Shown here: positions 52,348 to 62,254 of the stretch, piece after piece
Numbering within the stretch: the stretch's first letter is position 1
Layout of the letters: each line of letters starts with the position of its first letter
From: Planctomycetota bacterium
Lineage (GTDB): Bacteria; Planctomycetota; Phycisphaerae; UBA1845; PWPN01
Direction of reading: 5' to 3'
Length of the DNA: 64,000 nt
Assembly: GCA_022711465.1 (NCBI GenBank)
Contig: JAKLEZ010000012.1
Span: 124,001-188,000, forward strand
Program-made: the position numbers and the translations under genes
The notes under the pieces: model-generated
The model's database searches: none
Seen by the model: the letters and a program-made list of their open reading frames with translations, nothing else
What the model was told of the DNA's origin: nothing

Positions 52348-52362
52348 GGCTCAAGTACCTTT

Positions 52363-53040
52363 CTACATCTTTTCCAGTTGCCAGTATTCGACGTCCACGG
52401 GGGTCGCCCGGCCGAAGATAGTCAGCAGCACGGTGACAATCCCCTTGGTCTCATCGATGCTGTCCACGTGCCCCTCGAAGTTCTGGAACGAGCCTTCCTT
52501 AATCTTGACCCGATCGCCCTTGGCAAACTCGAGCCCCTGGAGCGAGGCCTCCTCGTCTTCCTTGGCCGAGGCCAGCAGCATCAGCTCCACGTCGTGCTCG
52601 CGCATGCTGGTCGGCTTGTTGTCCGAGCCGATGAAGTCGCCGACGCCGGTGGTTTCCTTGATCATGAACCACACGTTCTCGGAGACGGAGCCGTCCTGTT
52701 CGGTGGCCATCTCGACGAAGACGTAGCCGGGGTAAAGCTTCTTCTCATAAACCCGGACCTGGCCGGCCTTCATGCGTTTCTCTTTGGCGGTCGGAACGAG
52801 CACCCGCCCGACCCTGTTCTCCAGTTTCTCGATCCTCACTTTGCGCTCGAGGGCCTCGCAGACTTGGTCTTCCTTGTTGCTGGCCACGCGGAGCACGTAC
52901 CATTTCATCCCCGGCCGGGTCGGCTCGACGCCGCCGGCCTTGGGCGTGGCGGGCGGCGGAGCCGGCTGTGATGCCCCCGTCGCTCCGGCGGAGCTGCCCG
53001 CCGCTGTCACCATGCTGTTGTCCGACTCAGGTGTGCTCAT
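52363..53040 (-). CDS. nusG: transcription termination/antitermination factor NusG
   Basis: 225 residues. The NGN domain starts at MKWYVLRVASNKED (Met45) and contains LYPGYVFVEM. The KOW domain near the C terminus shows FAKGDRVKIKEGSFQNFEGHV. The first 44 residues are an extra Ser/Ala/Pro-rich tail absent from E. coli NusG; no ribosome site precedes the internal Met45, so the extension is likely real. Between secE and rplK in the canonical order. Confidence 0.95.
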   Translation of the reverse strand: MSTPESDNSMVTAAGSSAGATGASQPAPPPATPKAGGVEPTRPGMKWYVLRVASNKEDQVCEALERKVRIEKLENRVGRVLVPTAKEKRMKAGQVRVYEKKLYPGYVFVEMATEQDGSVSENVWFMIKETTGVGDFIGSDNKPTSMREHDVELMLLASAKEDEEASLQGLEFAKGDRVKIKEGSFQNFEGHVDSIDETKGIVTVLLTIFGRATPVDVEYWQLEKM

Positions 53041-53080
53041 GATCCGATTCCGAATAGCCGCATCCCGGGAGAACCGTTGT

Positions 53081-53557
53081 CTATGCCTTCAGCACGTGGA
53101 TCCAGCGGAAGGTCTGCATGAAGATGATGTCCGCGAGGAAGATCAACGCGCCGATCAGGATCACCCAGACGATCACCACTTTGGTCGAACGAATTACGTC
53201 CTTCTTGGAGGACCAGCTGACCTTCTTCATCTCGCCCTCGGTGGCGATGAAGAACTCGTTGGCCTTGCGGTTTAGCCCGACGATCCAGTACAGCACGGCC
53301 GCCATCACCAGGATGAAGCCGACAGACACGCCATACTGGACTGGCAGGGCATAGCTGGCCTTGGGGTTGATGATGCCCCCCAGCTGCGAGCCGATGAACA
53401 GACCGCCGGCGATGATGATGACTCCGGCGCCGAGGGCGGTGCCGAGCCGGGTGTAATAGCCCTGGCCAGGCCGGTAGAGGCGAAGACCGCCGCCACCCAG
53501 GGTTGTCTTGACCTGCGGCTTCCCTCCGCTCCCGCTTCCCGAGACAGCATCGCTCAC
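53081..53557 (-). CDS. secE: preprotein translocase subunit SecE
   Basis: 158 residues, GTG start at 53557 with GGAGGTG about 9 nt upstream. There are three predicted transmembrane helices (about 38-60, 73-95 and 130-150). The conserved SecE amphipathic segment lies just before the last helix (FIATEGEMKKVSWSSKKDV). The overall form is like E. coli SecE rather than the short one-helix type. It stabilises SecY in the translocon. Followed by nusG after 40 bp and preceded by tRNA-Trp. Confidence 0.93.
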   Translation of the reverse strand: MSDAVSGSGSGGKPQVKTTLGGGGLRLYRPGQGYYTRLGTALGAGVIIIAGGLFIGSQLGGIINPKASYALPVQYGVSVGFILVMAAVLYWIVGLNRKANEFFIATEGEMKKVSWSSKKDVIRSTKVVIVWVILIGALIFLADIIFMQTFRWIHVLKA

Positions 53558-53591
53558 GAAACCACACCTCCCGAAGCACGAGGACTCATGA

Positions 53592-53664
53592 CAGGAGCGG
53601 AGGGATTTGAACCCCCAACCGCCGGTTTTGGAAACCGGTGCTCTGCCAATTGAGCTACGCTCCT
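53592..53664 (-). tRNA. trnW: tRNA-Trp (anticodon CCA)
   Basis: 73 nt on the minus strand. Acceptor AGGAGCG/CGCTCCT with discriminator G; D arm GCTC..GAGC; anticodon stem CCGGT/ACCGG around loop TTCCAAA (anticodon CCA); T arm GGGGG-TTCAAAT-CCCTC. The 3' CCA is not encoded. Its first two nucleotides are the last two bases of the rpmG stop codon. Confidence 0.95.
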
Positions 53665-53830
53665 ACTTCCGTTTGACTTTGTGTACCGTGCGCTTCCGAA
53701 GCCGCGGGCAGTACTTCTTCAACTCCAGCTTCGGAGTGCCACCCGACACATTCACGGAAATACGGTAGTTCAGGTCCCCGGTCTCACTGCACTGGAGCCA
53801 GACCCACTCCCGCTTGCTTGCCTTGGCCAT
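53663..53830 (-). CDS. rpmG: 50S ribosomal protein L33
   Basis: 55 residues from the ATG at 53830 (GAGG 9-10 nt upstream): MAKASKREWVWLQCSETGD.. with KKYCPRLRKRTVHKVKRK at the end. Only two Cys are present (Cys14 and Cys40), so the four-Cys zinc ribbon of the C+ type is absent and this is the C- form. The TAG stop (53663-53665) overlaps the 5' end of tRNA-Trp by two bases, so tRNA processing must cut the mRNA at its stop codon. Between tuf and secE, a common position. Confidence 0.93.
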   Translation of the reverse strand: MAKASKREWVWLQCSETGDLNYRISVNVSGGTPKLELKKYCPRLRKRTVHKVKRK

Positions 53831-53953
53831 GGCCAGAACCTCTCGCTCACTGGAAACCTGAACGCGCCGATCGCATCGCGACCGGCCCATGGTGCGTCCG
53901 CAAGACCGTGCGGCGGCTGGTCCGTCCGCCCGCGGGGTCCTGCCCGACGCACG

Positions 53954-55159
<1,206 letters not shown>

Positions 55160-55416
55160 GTAACCAGATCCTCCACTCTAATGGGTTCTACAAGCCGTTT
55201 TCTGTTCCGCCGAACGCCCTGCACGCGTCGGCCACGCCGAGTTTCTCCCGGCACGACAAATCCCAGCACTATCCCAACAGACAAGAGGAGGCGCCACTCG
55301 CGCCTCAGTCGCGGCCACGTCCGACGCAACCGCACCTCCTCAAGCCACCTATTCGCCACTCGGCCCACACCCTGGGCAAGTCGTCCCGAGGGATTCCGCC
55401 CGGCGACCACTGGTAA

Positions 55417-55488
<72 letters not shown>

Positions 55489-55893
55489 GGGCTACCCCGG
55501 CCTCAAGCCGCCAATCCCGGCACTCCCTGCCCGCTCTCACGGCACGCGGGCATACCGGGACCGCCCATGCCTGTAGCCGAAGATCGCTCAGTATAGCCGT
55601 TTCACTGCCGCTGTCAAAGGCCTCGTCTGGGGCCCAAGGCGCTTTTTTTTGAGCCCCATGAGGGCCGTCCGAGAGGCCTGGCCCGCATTCGCCCGAAGGC
55701 GCCCACTCAAGCCGTCGACACCCGCTTCTCCCACCTGTATCGGAGCGGCCGCCAGGCTTTCGCCCTTCGGACCCCTGCCCACCTGGAGCACATGGTCCAG
55801 TAAAGACATTTAAACCACTGAAACAAATGACGTTAGATTGAATTCGGCGTCCACCGGCATCGGCACGCATAGCCCCGACCTTACGGCTCCGCC
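55489..55893. other. 405-bp intergenic region upstream of tRNA-Thr
   Basis: It holds the strong minus-strand promoter at 55590-55617. No gene is seen. A T8 run (55644-55651) sits in the loop of a short TGGGGC/GCCCCA repeat. An AT-rich patch near 55798-55842 breaks the GC-rich background and could be an upstream element or the end of the panD transcript. Confidence 0.5.
55590..55617 (-). promoter_or_regulatory. near-consensus sigma70 promoter of the tRNA-Thr/tuf operon
   Basis: TTGACA, 16-bp spacer, TATACT on the minus strand. Transcription would start near 55583, about 95 nt before tRNA-Thr. It is the best promoter in the window, as expected for translation genes. Confidence 0.8.
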
Positions 55894-56247
55894 CTACTTG
55901 CTCACCGGCCGATTCTTGCCATCGACATGGACCACGATCGGCTTGTGTCGCCGGGCGGCGGCATCGTCGAGCTGGCAATAGGAGATGATAATCAGCGGGT
56001 CCCCGGGAACGCCCATCCGGGCGGCCGGACCATTCAGCATGACCGTGCCCGACTTGGCCGGGGCCTTGATCACGTAAGTGATGATCCGATCGCCGGTACT
56101 GACGTTGAGCACGTGAACTTGCTCGCCGGGCAACAAATCAGCCTTCTCGATCAAGTCCTCGTCAATCGAGATACTGCCTTCATAGTCGATCTCCGTACCC
56201 GTCAACGTGGCACGGTGGATCTTCGACTTGAGCATCAAACGCTGCAT
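55894..56247 (-). CDS. panD: aspartate 1-decarboxylase (proenzyme)
   Basis: Makes beta-alanine from aspartate for pantothenate/CoA. 117 residues. The self-cleavage site Gly24-Ser25 (DYEGSISID) that generates the pyruvoyl group, Lys9, and GDRIITYVI (with the Arg and Tyr of the active site) are in place. The start MQRLMLKSKIHRATL aligns fully with characterised PanD; the ribosome site is weak. It lies 180 bp downstream of the serC-type gene on the same strand. No panB or panC is adjacent. Confidence 0.95.
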   Translation of the reverse strand: MQRLMLKSKIHRATLTGTEIDYEGSISIDEDLIEKADLLPGEQVHVLNVSTGDRIITYVIKAPAKSGTVMLNGPAARMGVPGDPLIIISYCQLDDAAARRHKPIVVHVDGKNRPVSK

Positions 56248-56427
56248 GGTTTGGGGACCGGAAGCCGCAGGCCAAGGGCAACGTGTGGATCGGCAGGCTC
56301 TACCCCCGATGAGCCACGTTCCACCCCCGCCAGTCGTTTCTCAGTCCATTACCTCCGAAAAAGGCACCCTGTCGGCGAGAAGCCGCCACCCTGCACATTT
56401 ATAATAGTAGCCGGGCCAGGGGAACCA

Positions 56428-57591
56428 CTACTTTGGCCGGTTCTCTTCGTAGGCCCAGGCCAACCACTCCAGGCCGAAAGCCATGTCCGTCGGATCGACG
56501 GTCGGTCCGCCCCAGAACCGGAAGCCTGGGGGGGCGTCGCGGTAGGCTCCAACGTCATAGGCCGCGCCTTCCGCCTCCAAGCAGGAAGCGACCTTCTTGC
56601 AGAAGGCGGCCTGCTGGTCGGCCGGCAGTGTCGTGAACCAGTCGGCGGTCAGTTTCAGGCAGATGGAGGTGCAACTTCGAATCTCCGGTTTGACCGGCAG
56701 GAAATCGACCCAGGGGTGTTTGGCGACGAAGCCGGCCACGGCCGCGAGGTTATCGGCGCTGCGAGCCAGCAAGGCGTCCAAAGCGGTCTTGCCCTTGTAG
56801 CCAAGTGCCTTCGCCCACTTCAGGGCATCGATGTAGTCCTCGGTAGCGAGCATCGAAGGCGTATTGATCGTCGATCCCTCGAAGATCTCGGTCATGACTT
56901 TGCCGCCCTTGGTGAGCCGGAAGATCTTGGGTATTGGCCAAGTCGGGGTGTAGCTTTCGAGCCTCGCGACCGCCCGGGGGGAGAGCACCAGCATTCCGTG
57001 TGCGGCCTCACTGCCCAGGCTCTTCTGCCAGGACCAGGTCACGACGTCCAGCCGTTCCCAGGGAAGGGGCATGGCATAGACCGCGCTGGTTGCGTCGCAG
57101 ATAGCCAGTCCCTGGCGATCGGCCGGCGGAGCGAAGCTGTCGGGCACTTTCACGCCACTGGTCGTGCCGTTCCAGGTGAAGACGACGTCGTCGTTCCAGT
57201 TGACCTTCGCCAAGTCCACGATCTGGCCATAGTCGGCCTTCATGACCGTGGCACTGAGCTTGAGCTGCTTGGTCACATCGGTCACCCAGCCCTGGCCGAA
57301 GCTCTCCCAGCTCAGCATGGTCACTGGCCGGGCACCCAGCAGGCTCCACAGTGCGCACTCGACAGCCCCGGTATCGCTGGCCGGGACGATTCCGACGAGG
57401 TAGTCCTTGGGAATACGGGCAACCTCGGCGGAGAGCGTGATTGCCTGCTGCAGGCGGGCCTTTCCGTTCTTGGCCCGATGTGAACGACCGAGCCAGGCGT
57501 CGGCCAGGACGTCAAGACTCCATCCCGGTCGCTTGGCGGTCGGGCCAGAACTGAAATACGGTGAGCGGGGTTTGTTCTGAGGTTTGTTCAC
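56428..57591 (-). CDS. serC: phosphoserine aminotransferase (alternative, class V type)
   Basis: PLP enzyme converting 3-phosphohydroxypyruvate to phosphoserine. About 387 residues from a GTG at 57591, with AGGAG 7 nt ahead; a frame to 57630 exists but lacks support. The start VNKPQNKPRSPYFSSGPTAKRPGW and IVPASDTGAVECALWSLLG match the SerC group found in archaea, actinobacteria and alphaproteobacteria rather than the E. coli type. The PLP lysine is in WSWQKSLGSEAAHG. The assignment of the second GTG against that at 57594 is uncertain. Confidence 0.88.
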   Translation of the reverse strand: MNKPQNKPRSPYFSSGPTAKRPGWSLDVLADAWLGRSHRAKNGKARLQQAITLSAEVARIPKDYLVGIVPASDTGAVECALWSLLGARPVTMLSWESFGQGWVTDVTKQLKLSATVMKADYGQIVDLAKVNWNDDVVFTWNGTTSGVKVPDSFAPPADRQGLAICDATSAVYAMPLPWERLDVVTWSWQKSLGSEAAHGMLVLSPRAVARLESYTPTWPIPKIFRLTKGGKVMTEIFEGSTINTPSMLATEDYIDALKWAKALGYKGKTALDALLARSADNLAAVAGFVAKHPWVDFLPVKPEIRSCTSICLKLTADWFTTLPADQQAAFCKKVASCLEAEGAAYDVGAYRDAPPGFRFWGGPTVDPTDMAFGLEWLAWAYEENRPK

Positions 57592-57894
57592 CACGTTTCT
57601 CCTCTGCTCAGGGCCGGTCCCAGACACCAACGCGAGACTGGTTTCCGGCCGATCGATCCTTGGGACCCAGGTTGCACGCTTCAGGCCACACGGCTTCGAG
57701 ATCCCAATGTAGGCGCAACCAGCCTGCGGTTCAAGGTCGGTGTCTCGGGTGGCGCGTTGGGGTCAGGTACAGGCGCCTGAATCGGCCCAAGCCCGCGGGC
57801 GGTCCGGCCCGCGGACCCGCGACGACGGATTAATCGCGGGCCCTGGCACTGCGGGCGGACCCTCGCTTGCCGATTCCCTTTGCAGCCGTGCCGT

Positions 57895-59520
57895 TCAGTC
57901 GCGATCCGGCGGCTTGCGGCCCTCTGCCAGCTCGGCAGAAGAAGCGTGGCGGGGCCGTTTCTGCGCGGATACCCACAGGCTCAAGGGAATCCCGACCAGC
58001 AGGTTCACCGCCAGAGCCGCCAGGCTGATCCACTGGAAGCTCCACGGCAGCCCGCCGAAAATCATGTCCTTGTAGGCGATCAACACCGCCGCAAGGCATC
58101 CCGCCAGTGTCCCCATGGTCGTGCCGAACGGCGTAGCGAACGGCACGAACAAGGCCATCATGAACAGGCCGAACAAGGGAGCGACGAACACGTGATTGGT
58201 GCGGGTCGTCACCTCCATCAAGTTCCCGGTCACGCGGCTCATCAGCAGGCTCAGTCCCACGCAAACCAGACCGACCAGCAGGGCCAGGGCCTGGGCTCGG
58301 CGCACGTTCGTCTTTTCACTGGCCGCACGATAGCCCAGTCGATCGATGAAATCCGTGCTCAGCACCGCGCAGGAAGAGTTCACCCCTGCCGACAGGCTGG
58401 ACATGGCCGCGGCGAGCAGCGCGGATATCACCAAACCGGTCATGCCGGGGGGCAGGAAGCGGACGATGTAGTACGGGAAGAGCCGGTCCCCGTGAATCCG
58501 GAGGTCGAGGCTCTCCTTGAGATAGAGCCCGTCGGCCTTCAGATGCTCGGGATGGGCGCTGAAGAAGCCCAGCAGGGCGAATCCCAGCGCCGCGAGCAGC
58601 AGGGTCACGAACACGTTGGATGCCAGGGTAATCAAGAAGGCCTGCTTCGCGGCGCCGGCGTCGCGCGTCGCCAGGTACCGCTGAATGGCCAGCTGATCGG
58701 ATCCGGCGGTGCAGATCCACCACAGGGACATGAACACGATGGAGCCCGCCACCGAGGCTCGCACCGTCGGATCGAGACTGATGAGCGGCTGCTGATCCCA
58801 GTTTGGAGACCACGTCCTGGGCCACCAGGCGCCGAAGCCGCCCATGTCCCAGGTAATCAACAGCAGTGCCCCGACCGCACCCGCGAAGAGGATGATCGTC
58901 TGAATCACATCGGTCAACACCACGGCGCGGATCCCGCCGAGGAAGGTGTACACCAACGTGACCATTCCGATGACGACGGCGACGTACGGCGTCCACTTCT
59001 CATCCCACCGCAGAACGGGGATCAGGATCTTCTGGGCGGTGATGTGGATGATCAGAGCCATCCAGAGAAGACGAGTCAGGAGGAAGATCACCGATCCGAG
59101 CAGGCGGACCCGCAAGCCCAGCCGCGTTTCCAGAACCTCGTAGGCGCTGTTGTACGGCAGGGCCATGAAACGCGGAATGAAGATGTGGCAGACGATCAGG
59201 TAGACGATCGGCAGGCTGACCATCCAGCAGATGACGGCCGGCCCCTTGTTGATCATCTCGCCGGGCAGGGCCATGTAGGTGATCGTGCTGAACAAGGTGG
59301 AGAACAGCGACAGCCCGATGGACTTGGAGCCCATCTTGCGCCCACCGAGCATGTAGTCTTCGGTGCTCGTCGTACGGAACGAGTAGTAGACGCCGATGCC
59401 CAGCATGCCGGCCGCGTAGAGGACCACCACCAGCCAGTCAATCAGGAGCATGCCGCCCAGTTGGCTGCCGAGCCCGCCAAGAGCGGACACGCCCAGATTG
59501 GCAGAACAAGCGAGGAACAC
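57895..59520 (-). CDS. sodium/solute symporter (SSS family)
   Basis: 541 residues with about 13 predicted transmembrane helices. The N-terminal signature (DYMLGGRKMG then SLFSTLFSTITYMALPGE) is typical of SSS sodium-coupled sugar, sialic acid or carboxylate carriers. TM8-like LLAAAMSSLSAGVNSSCAVLSTDF carries the Ser-rich sodium site. GTG start at 59520 with GGAGG 5 nt ahead. It is downstream of the GntR gene (74 bp) and transcribed away from the aldolase/dehydrogenase genes, which suggests it imports their substrate. Confidence 0.9.
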   Translation of the reverse strand: MFLACSANLGVSALGGLGSQLGGMLLIDWLVVVLYAAGMLGIGVYYSFRTTSTEDYMLGGRKMGSKSIGLSLFSTLFSTITYMALPGEMINKGPAVICWMVSLPIVYLIVCHIFIPRFMALPYNSAYEVLETRLGLRVRLLGSVIFLLTRLLWMALIIHITAQKILIPVLRWDEKWTPYVAVVIGMVTLVYTFLGGIRAVVLTDVIQTIILFAGAVGALLLITWDMGGFGAWWPRTWSPNWDQQPLISLDPTVRASVAGSIVFMSLWWICTAGSDQLAIQRYLATRDAGAAKQAFLITLASNVFVTLLLAALGFALLGFFSAHPEHLKADGLYLKESLDLRIHGDRLFPYYIVRFLPPGMTGLVISALLAAAMSSLSAGVNSSCAVLSTDFIDRLGYRAASEKTNVRRAQALALLVGLVCVGLSLLMSRVTGNLMEVTTRTNHVFVAPLFGLFMMALFVPFATPFGTTMGTLAGCLAAVLIAYKDMIFGGLPWSFQWISLAALAVNLLVGIPLSLWVSAQKRPRHASSAELAEGRKPPDRD

Positions 59521-59594
59521 GGAAGCCTCCGATGGAAAGGGAGCACCCGTTCGCGGAACGAACGGCAGTGATCGTCCGTCCTCCGGCCCGTCCG

Positions 59595-60254
59595 TCAGCC
59601 AGCGTAGAGGGGAACGAACGCTCGTTGGTCAAGATGCGTCCGCAGCAACTGCTGGCCCAAGGCGACATTGCCGTCCAGGATGGCTTCCAGGACTGCCCGA
59701 TGCTCGTCCAGAGTCTGCTGAACGCGAGTCTTCCACTGCTCGCCGGTGATGATCAGGGGGTGGATGATCGGCAGGGGCGCTCGCTCATAGAGGATTGCCA
59801 GGCGACGGTTGCCCGCAGCGTTCACCAAGGCCTCGTGAAACCGCCGGTCTGCCTCGGCCACTCCCAGCAGGTACTCCTCGTGAACCAGCCGCTCCAACTG
59901 GCTGCAGGCCTCGATCATCAACCGCAATTCCTGGGGGTTGTTCTTGCCGAGGCGCACGACGCGCTCGATCGCCCCGCCCTCGAGCATGATGCGAACCTCA
60001 ATGATCTCGAGGATATCCTCCGCCCTGAGGTCGGGAACGAAGTAGCCGGTCTTGGCCCCCTTCTTCAGAAACCCCTCGGCCTCCAGGCGAGCGAACGCCT
60101 CGCGAAGCGCCGCCCGGTTGACCTCGAGCCGCTCCGCCCACTCCGTCTCCCGCAATCGCTCGCCGGCCGGCAGTTGTTCCAGCACCAGCAACCGCCGAAG
60201 CCGCTGGTAGGCCCGCTCGCGAAGAGAAGCCCGATCCGGTTGCGGTATTGACAT
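59595..60254 (-). CDS. GntR-family transcriptional regulator, FadR/FCD subgroup
   Basis: About 219 residues from the ATG at 60254 (AAGGTG 8 nt upstream; a longer frame reaches 60287). The N-terminal winged HTH (RERAYQRLRRLLVLEQLPAGERLRE, VNRAALREAFARLEAEGFL) precedes an all-helical FCD ligand domain with metal-binding-type residues (RIMLEGGAIERV, DRRFHEALVNAAGN, DEHRAVLEAI). It is divergent from the aldolase gene and should control both arms through the intergenic operator. Confidence 0.92.
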   Translation of the reverse strand: MSIPQPDRASLRERAYQRLRRLLVLEQLPAGERLRETEWAERLEVNRAALREAFARLEAEGFLKKGAKTGYFVPDLRAEDILEIIEVRIMLEGGAIERVVRLGKNNPQELRLMIEACSQLERLVHEEYLLGVAEADRRFHEALVNAAGNRRLAILYERAPLPIIHPLIITGEQWKTRVQQTLDEHRAVLEAILDGNVALGQQLLRTHLDQRAFVPLYAG

Positions 60255-60384
60255 GGCCACACACCTTCTGTTAAAAGCAAGCTCCATTAGAGTTTACAGG
60301 AAGGGCTTTTTTTTGTCAACAGAAAGCCCGGCTGACTCATGACAGACGCCCGAACCGCAGGGCCTACCGGAGCTTAAGACAGAC
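60255..60384. promoter_or_regulatory. divergent control region with GntR promoter and inverted heptamers
   Basis: The minus-strand promoter is TTGACA (60314-60319), 17-bp spacer, TAAACT (60291-60296), start near 60284. TTCTGTT (60266-60272) and its inverse AACAGAA (60318-60324) flank it, the latter overlapping the -35. A TGT-CA-ACA core lies within the second. GGGCTTT/AAAGCCC (60303-60329) forms another inverted repeat around T8. This layout suggests autorepression by the GntR protein. Confidence 0.6.
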
Positions 60385-61209
60385 ATGAGACCGAGTGTCG
60401 TTAAGGCCAAGCTCACTCGCAATCAACCCGTGCTTCTGACCATGCTGCACTTCACCGATCCGTCGGTGTTCGAGATGACCAGCCTGATGGGCTTTGACGG
60501 AATCTGGATGGACCTGGAGCACCATTTCTACAGCGTGGAGACCGCCGCGGTGATGATGCGGGCTGCCCGGGTCGGGACGGCCGACATCCTGGCCCGATGC
60601 GCCAAGGGCGAGTTCATGCGTATCGGGCGGCTGCTGGAGGCCGGTGCTCAGGGCATCATGTACCCGCGTTGCGACGGGCCCGAGGAAGCCGCTGAAGCCG
60701 TCAAGTGGACCAAGTTCGCGCCGCTGGGCAAGCGCGGCTTTGACGGCGGTAATCCGGACATGCCCTACTGCAGCATGCCCATGGCCGACTACGTTCGTCA
60801 CGCCAACGAACAGACCTTTCTGCTCATGCAGATCGAGGAGCAGCAGGCCCTGGACGCCGCCGAGGCGATCGCCCGGGTGGAAGGTGTCGACGGCCTGTTC
60901 TTCGGGCCGGCTGACTACTCGGTGCTGAGCGGCATCCCTGGCCAGTTCGAGAGCCCGCGGATCCAAAGGGCGGTCGAAGCGGTGGCCAAGGCCGCCAAGA
61001 ACACGGGAAAGCACTGGGGCACGCCCGCGTTCAATGCCGACCACGCCAGATGGCTGCTGAGCCTGGGGGCGACGGTCCTGTGTCACAACGCGGATCTCGT
61101 TCTGGTCAAGGAGGGTCTCAAGCGGATCCAGGAGCAGTTCCGTCCATTGGGTTTCCAGTTCAGTAACCAGCTGGACCGCACCGCCCAGGGCTATCTGCAG
61201 GGGAAGTGA
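60385..61209 (+). CDS. HpcH/HpaI-type aldolase
   Basis: Class II metal-dependent aldolase of the family cleaving 2-keto-3-deoxy acids (for example 2-keto-3-deoxyrhamnonate) to pyruvate plus an aldehyde. 274 residues. The active-site block DGIWMDLEHHFYS has Asp43, Glu45 and His46. A conserved Arg follows in ILARC, the metal Glu is in LLMQIEEQQALDAAEAI, and the Asp is in FFGPADYSVLSG. Four bases separate its stop from the ATG of the dehydrogenase gene. The natural substrate cannot be specified. Confidence 0.88.
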   Translation: MRPSVVKAKLTRNQPVLLTMLHFTDPSVFEMTSLMGFDGIWMDLEHHFYSVETAAVMMRAARVGTADILARCAKGEFMRIGRLLEAGAQGIMYPRCDGPEEAAEAVKWTKFAPLGKRGFDGGNPDMPYCSMPMADYVRHANEQTFLLMQIEEQQALDAAEAIARVEGVDGLFFGPADYSVLSGIPGQFESPRIQRAVEAVAKAAKNTGKHWGTPAFNADHARWLLSLGATVLCHNADLVLVKEGLKRIQEQFRPLGFQFSNQLDRTAQGYLQGK

Positions 61210-61212
61210 TTC

Positions 61213-62214
61213 ATGGCCAGTCATCGCATGTTGATTGTGGGCGTCGGCTCCATCGGCGAGCGTCACACACGGACGTTCAAAGCCACGGGGCGCGCCGAGC
61301 TGTCGATCTGCGAATCGAACGAGACGCTGCGCACCGCGGTTGCGGGGCGCTACGGGATCACCGAGACCTTCCCGGACCTGGACGAGGCCTTGAACAAGGG
61401 TCGCTTCGACACCGTGCTGATTGCCACGCCTTCGCACCTGCACATTCCAATGGCCACGAAGTGCGCCCTGGCGGGCAAGAACCTGTTCATCGAGAAGCCG
61501 TTGAGCCTCTGCGTTGACGGCATCGAGGCATTGCGTCAGGTTATCGCAGACCGGAAGCTCAAGGCTGCCGTCGCCTACACCTATCGTTCACATCCGGCTC
61601 TGCGATCCATGAAGGAAGCGATCGACTCCGGCCGATTCGGGAGGCCGGTGCAGATTGTCGGCACCTGGGGCCAGCATTTTCCGAAGTACCGGCCGGCTTA
61701 CCGGGAGATTTACTACACCAGCCGGACCACCGGCGGCGGCGCGATCCAGGACGTGCTCACCCACGCGGTCAACGCCGGGGAGTTCCTGGTCGGGCCGATC
61801 GACCGGATCATGGCTGATGCGGCTCACCAGGTTCTTGAAGGCGTGACCGTCGAAGATACCGTGCATCTCATCGCACGCCACGGCCGGGTCATGGGCTGCT
61901 ACAGCCTGAACCAGCACCAGGCTCCAAACGAGAACACGCTCACGGTGATCTGCGAGCGCGGCACCGCCCGCTGGGACCTGAACAACGCTCGTTGGCAGTC
62001 CATGGTCGAACCCGACGCGGGCTGGAAGACCGAGTTCGAGTTCTCCAGAGAGCGTGACGACATCTTTGTCAACCAGGCGAGGCTTTTCCTCGATGCCCTC
62101 GAAAACAAGGGGCCCTTTGCCTGCACGCTGGACGAGGGGCTGCAGACCCTGCGCGTCAACTTGACCGTCCTTGGCGCGGCGGATCACCCGAGCTGGGTAT
62201 CTCTGGCACGATGA
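61213..62214 (+). CDS. Gfo/Idh/MocA family oxidoreductase, cytosolic
   Basis: 333 residues, no export signal, unlike the two Tat-exported paralogues in the window. NAD-binding GVGSIG (residues 10-15) and EKPLS (94-98, catalytic lysine) are intact; a second conserved lysine-like region occurs at the C-terminal domain (GGGAIQDVLTHAVN, with the His expected for the proton relay). GGGGAA precedes the ATG. It is in the aldolase-dehydrogenase-SDR operon and likely oxidises the imported sugar or polyol. Confidence 0.9.
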   Translation: MASHRMLIVGVGSIGERHTRTFKATGRAELSICESNETLRTAVAGRYGITETFPDLDEALNKGRFDTVLIATPSHLHIPMATKCALAGKNLFIEKPLSLCVDGIEALRQVIADRKLKAAVAYTYRSHPALRSMKEAIDSGRFGRPVQIVGTWGQHFPKYRPAYREIYYTSRTTGGGAIQDVLTHAVNAGEFLVGPIDRIMADAAHQVLEGVTVEDTVHLIARHGRVMGCYSLNQHQAPNENTLTVICERGTARWDLNNARWQSMVEPDAGWKTEFEFSRERDDIFVNQARLFLDALENKGPFACTLDEGLQTLRVNLTVLGAADHPSWVSLAR

Positions 62215-62254
62215 CCGGATGGCGAGCACATAGGAGCCACTCAGGACGAGCAAG

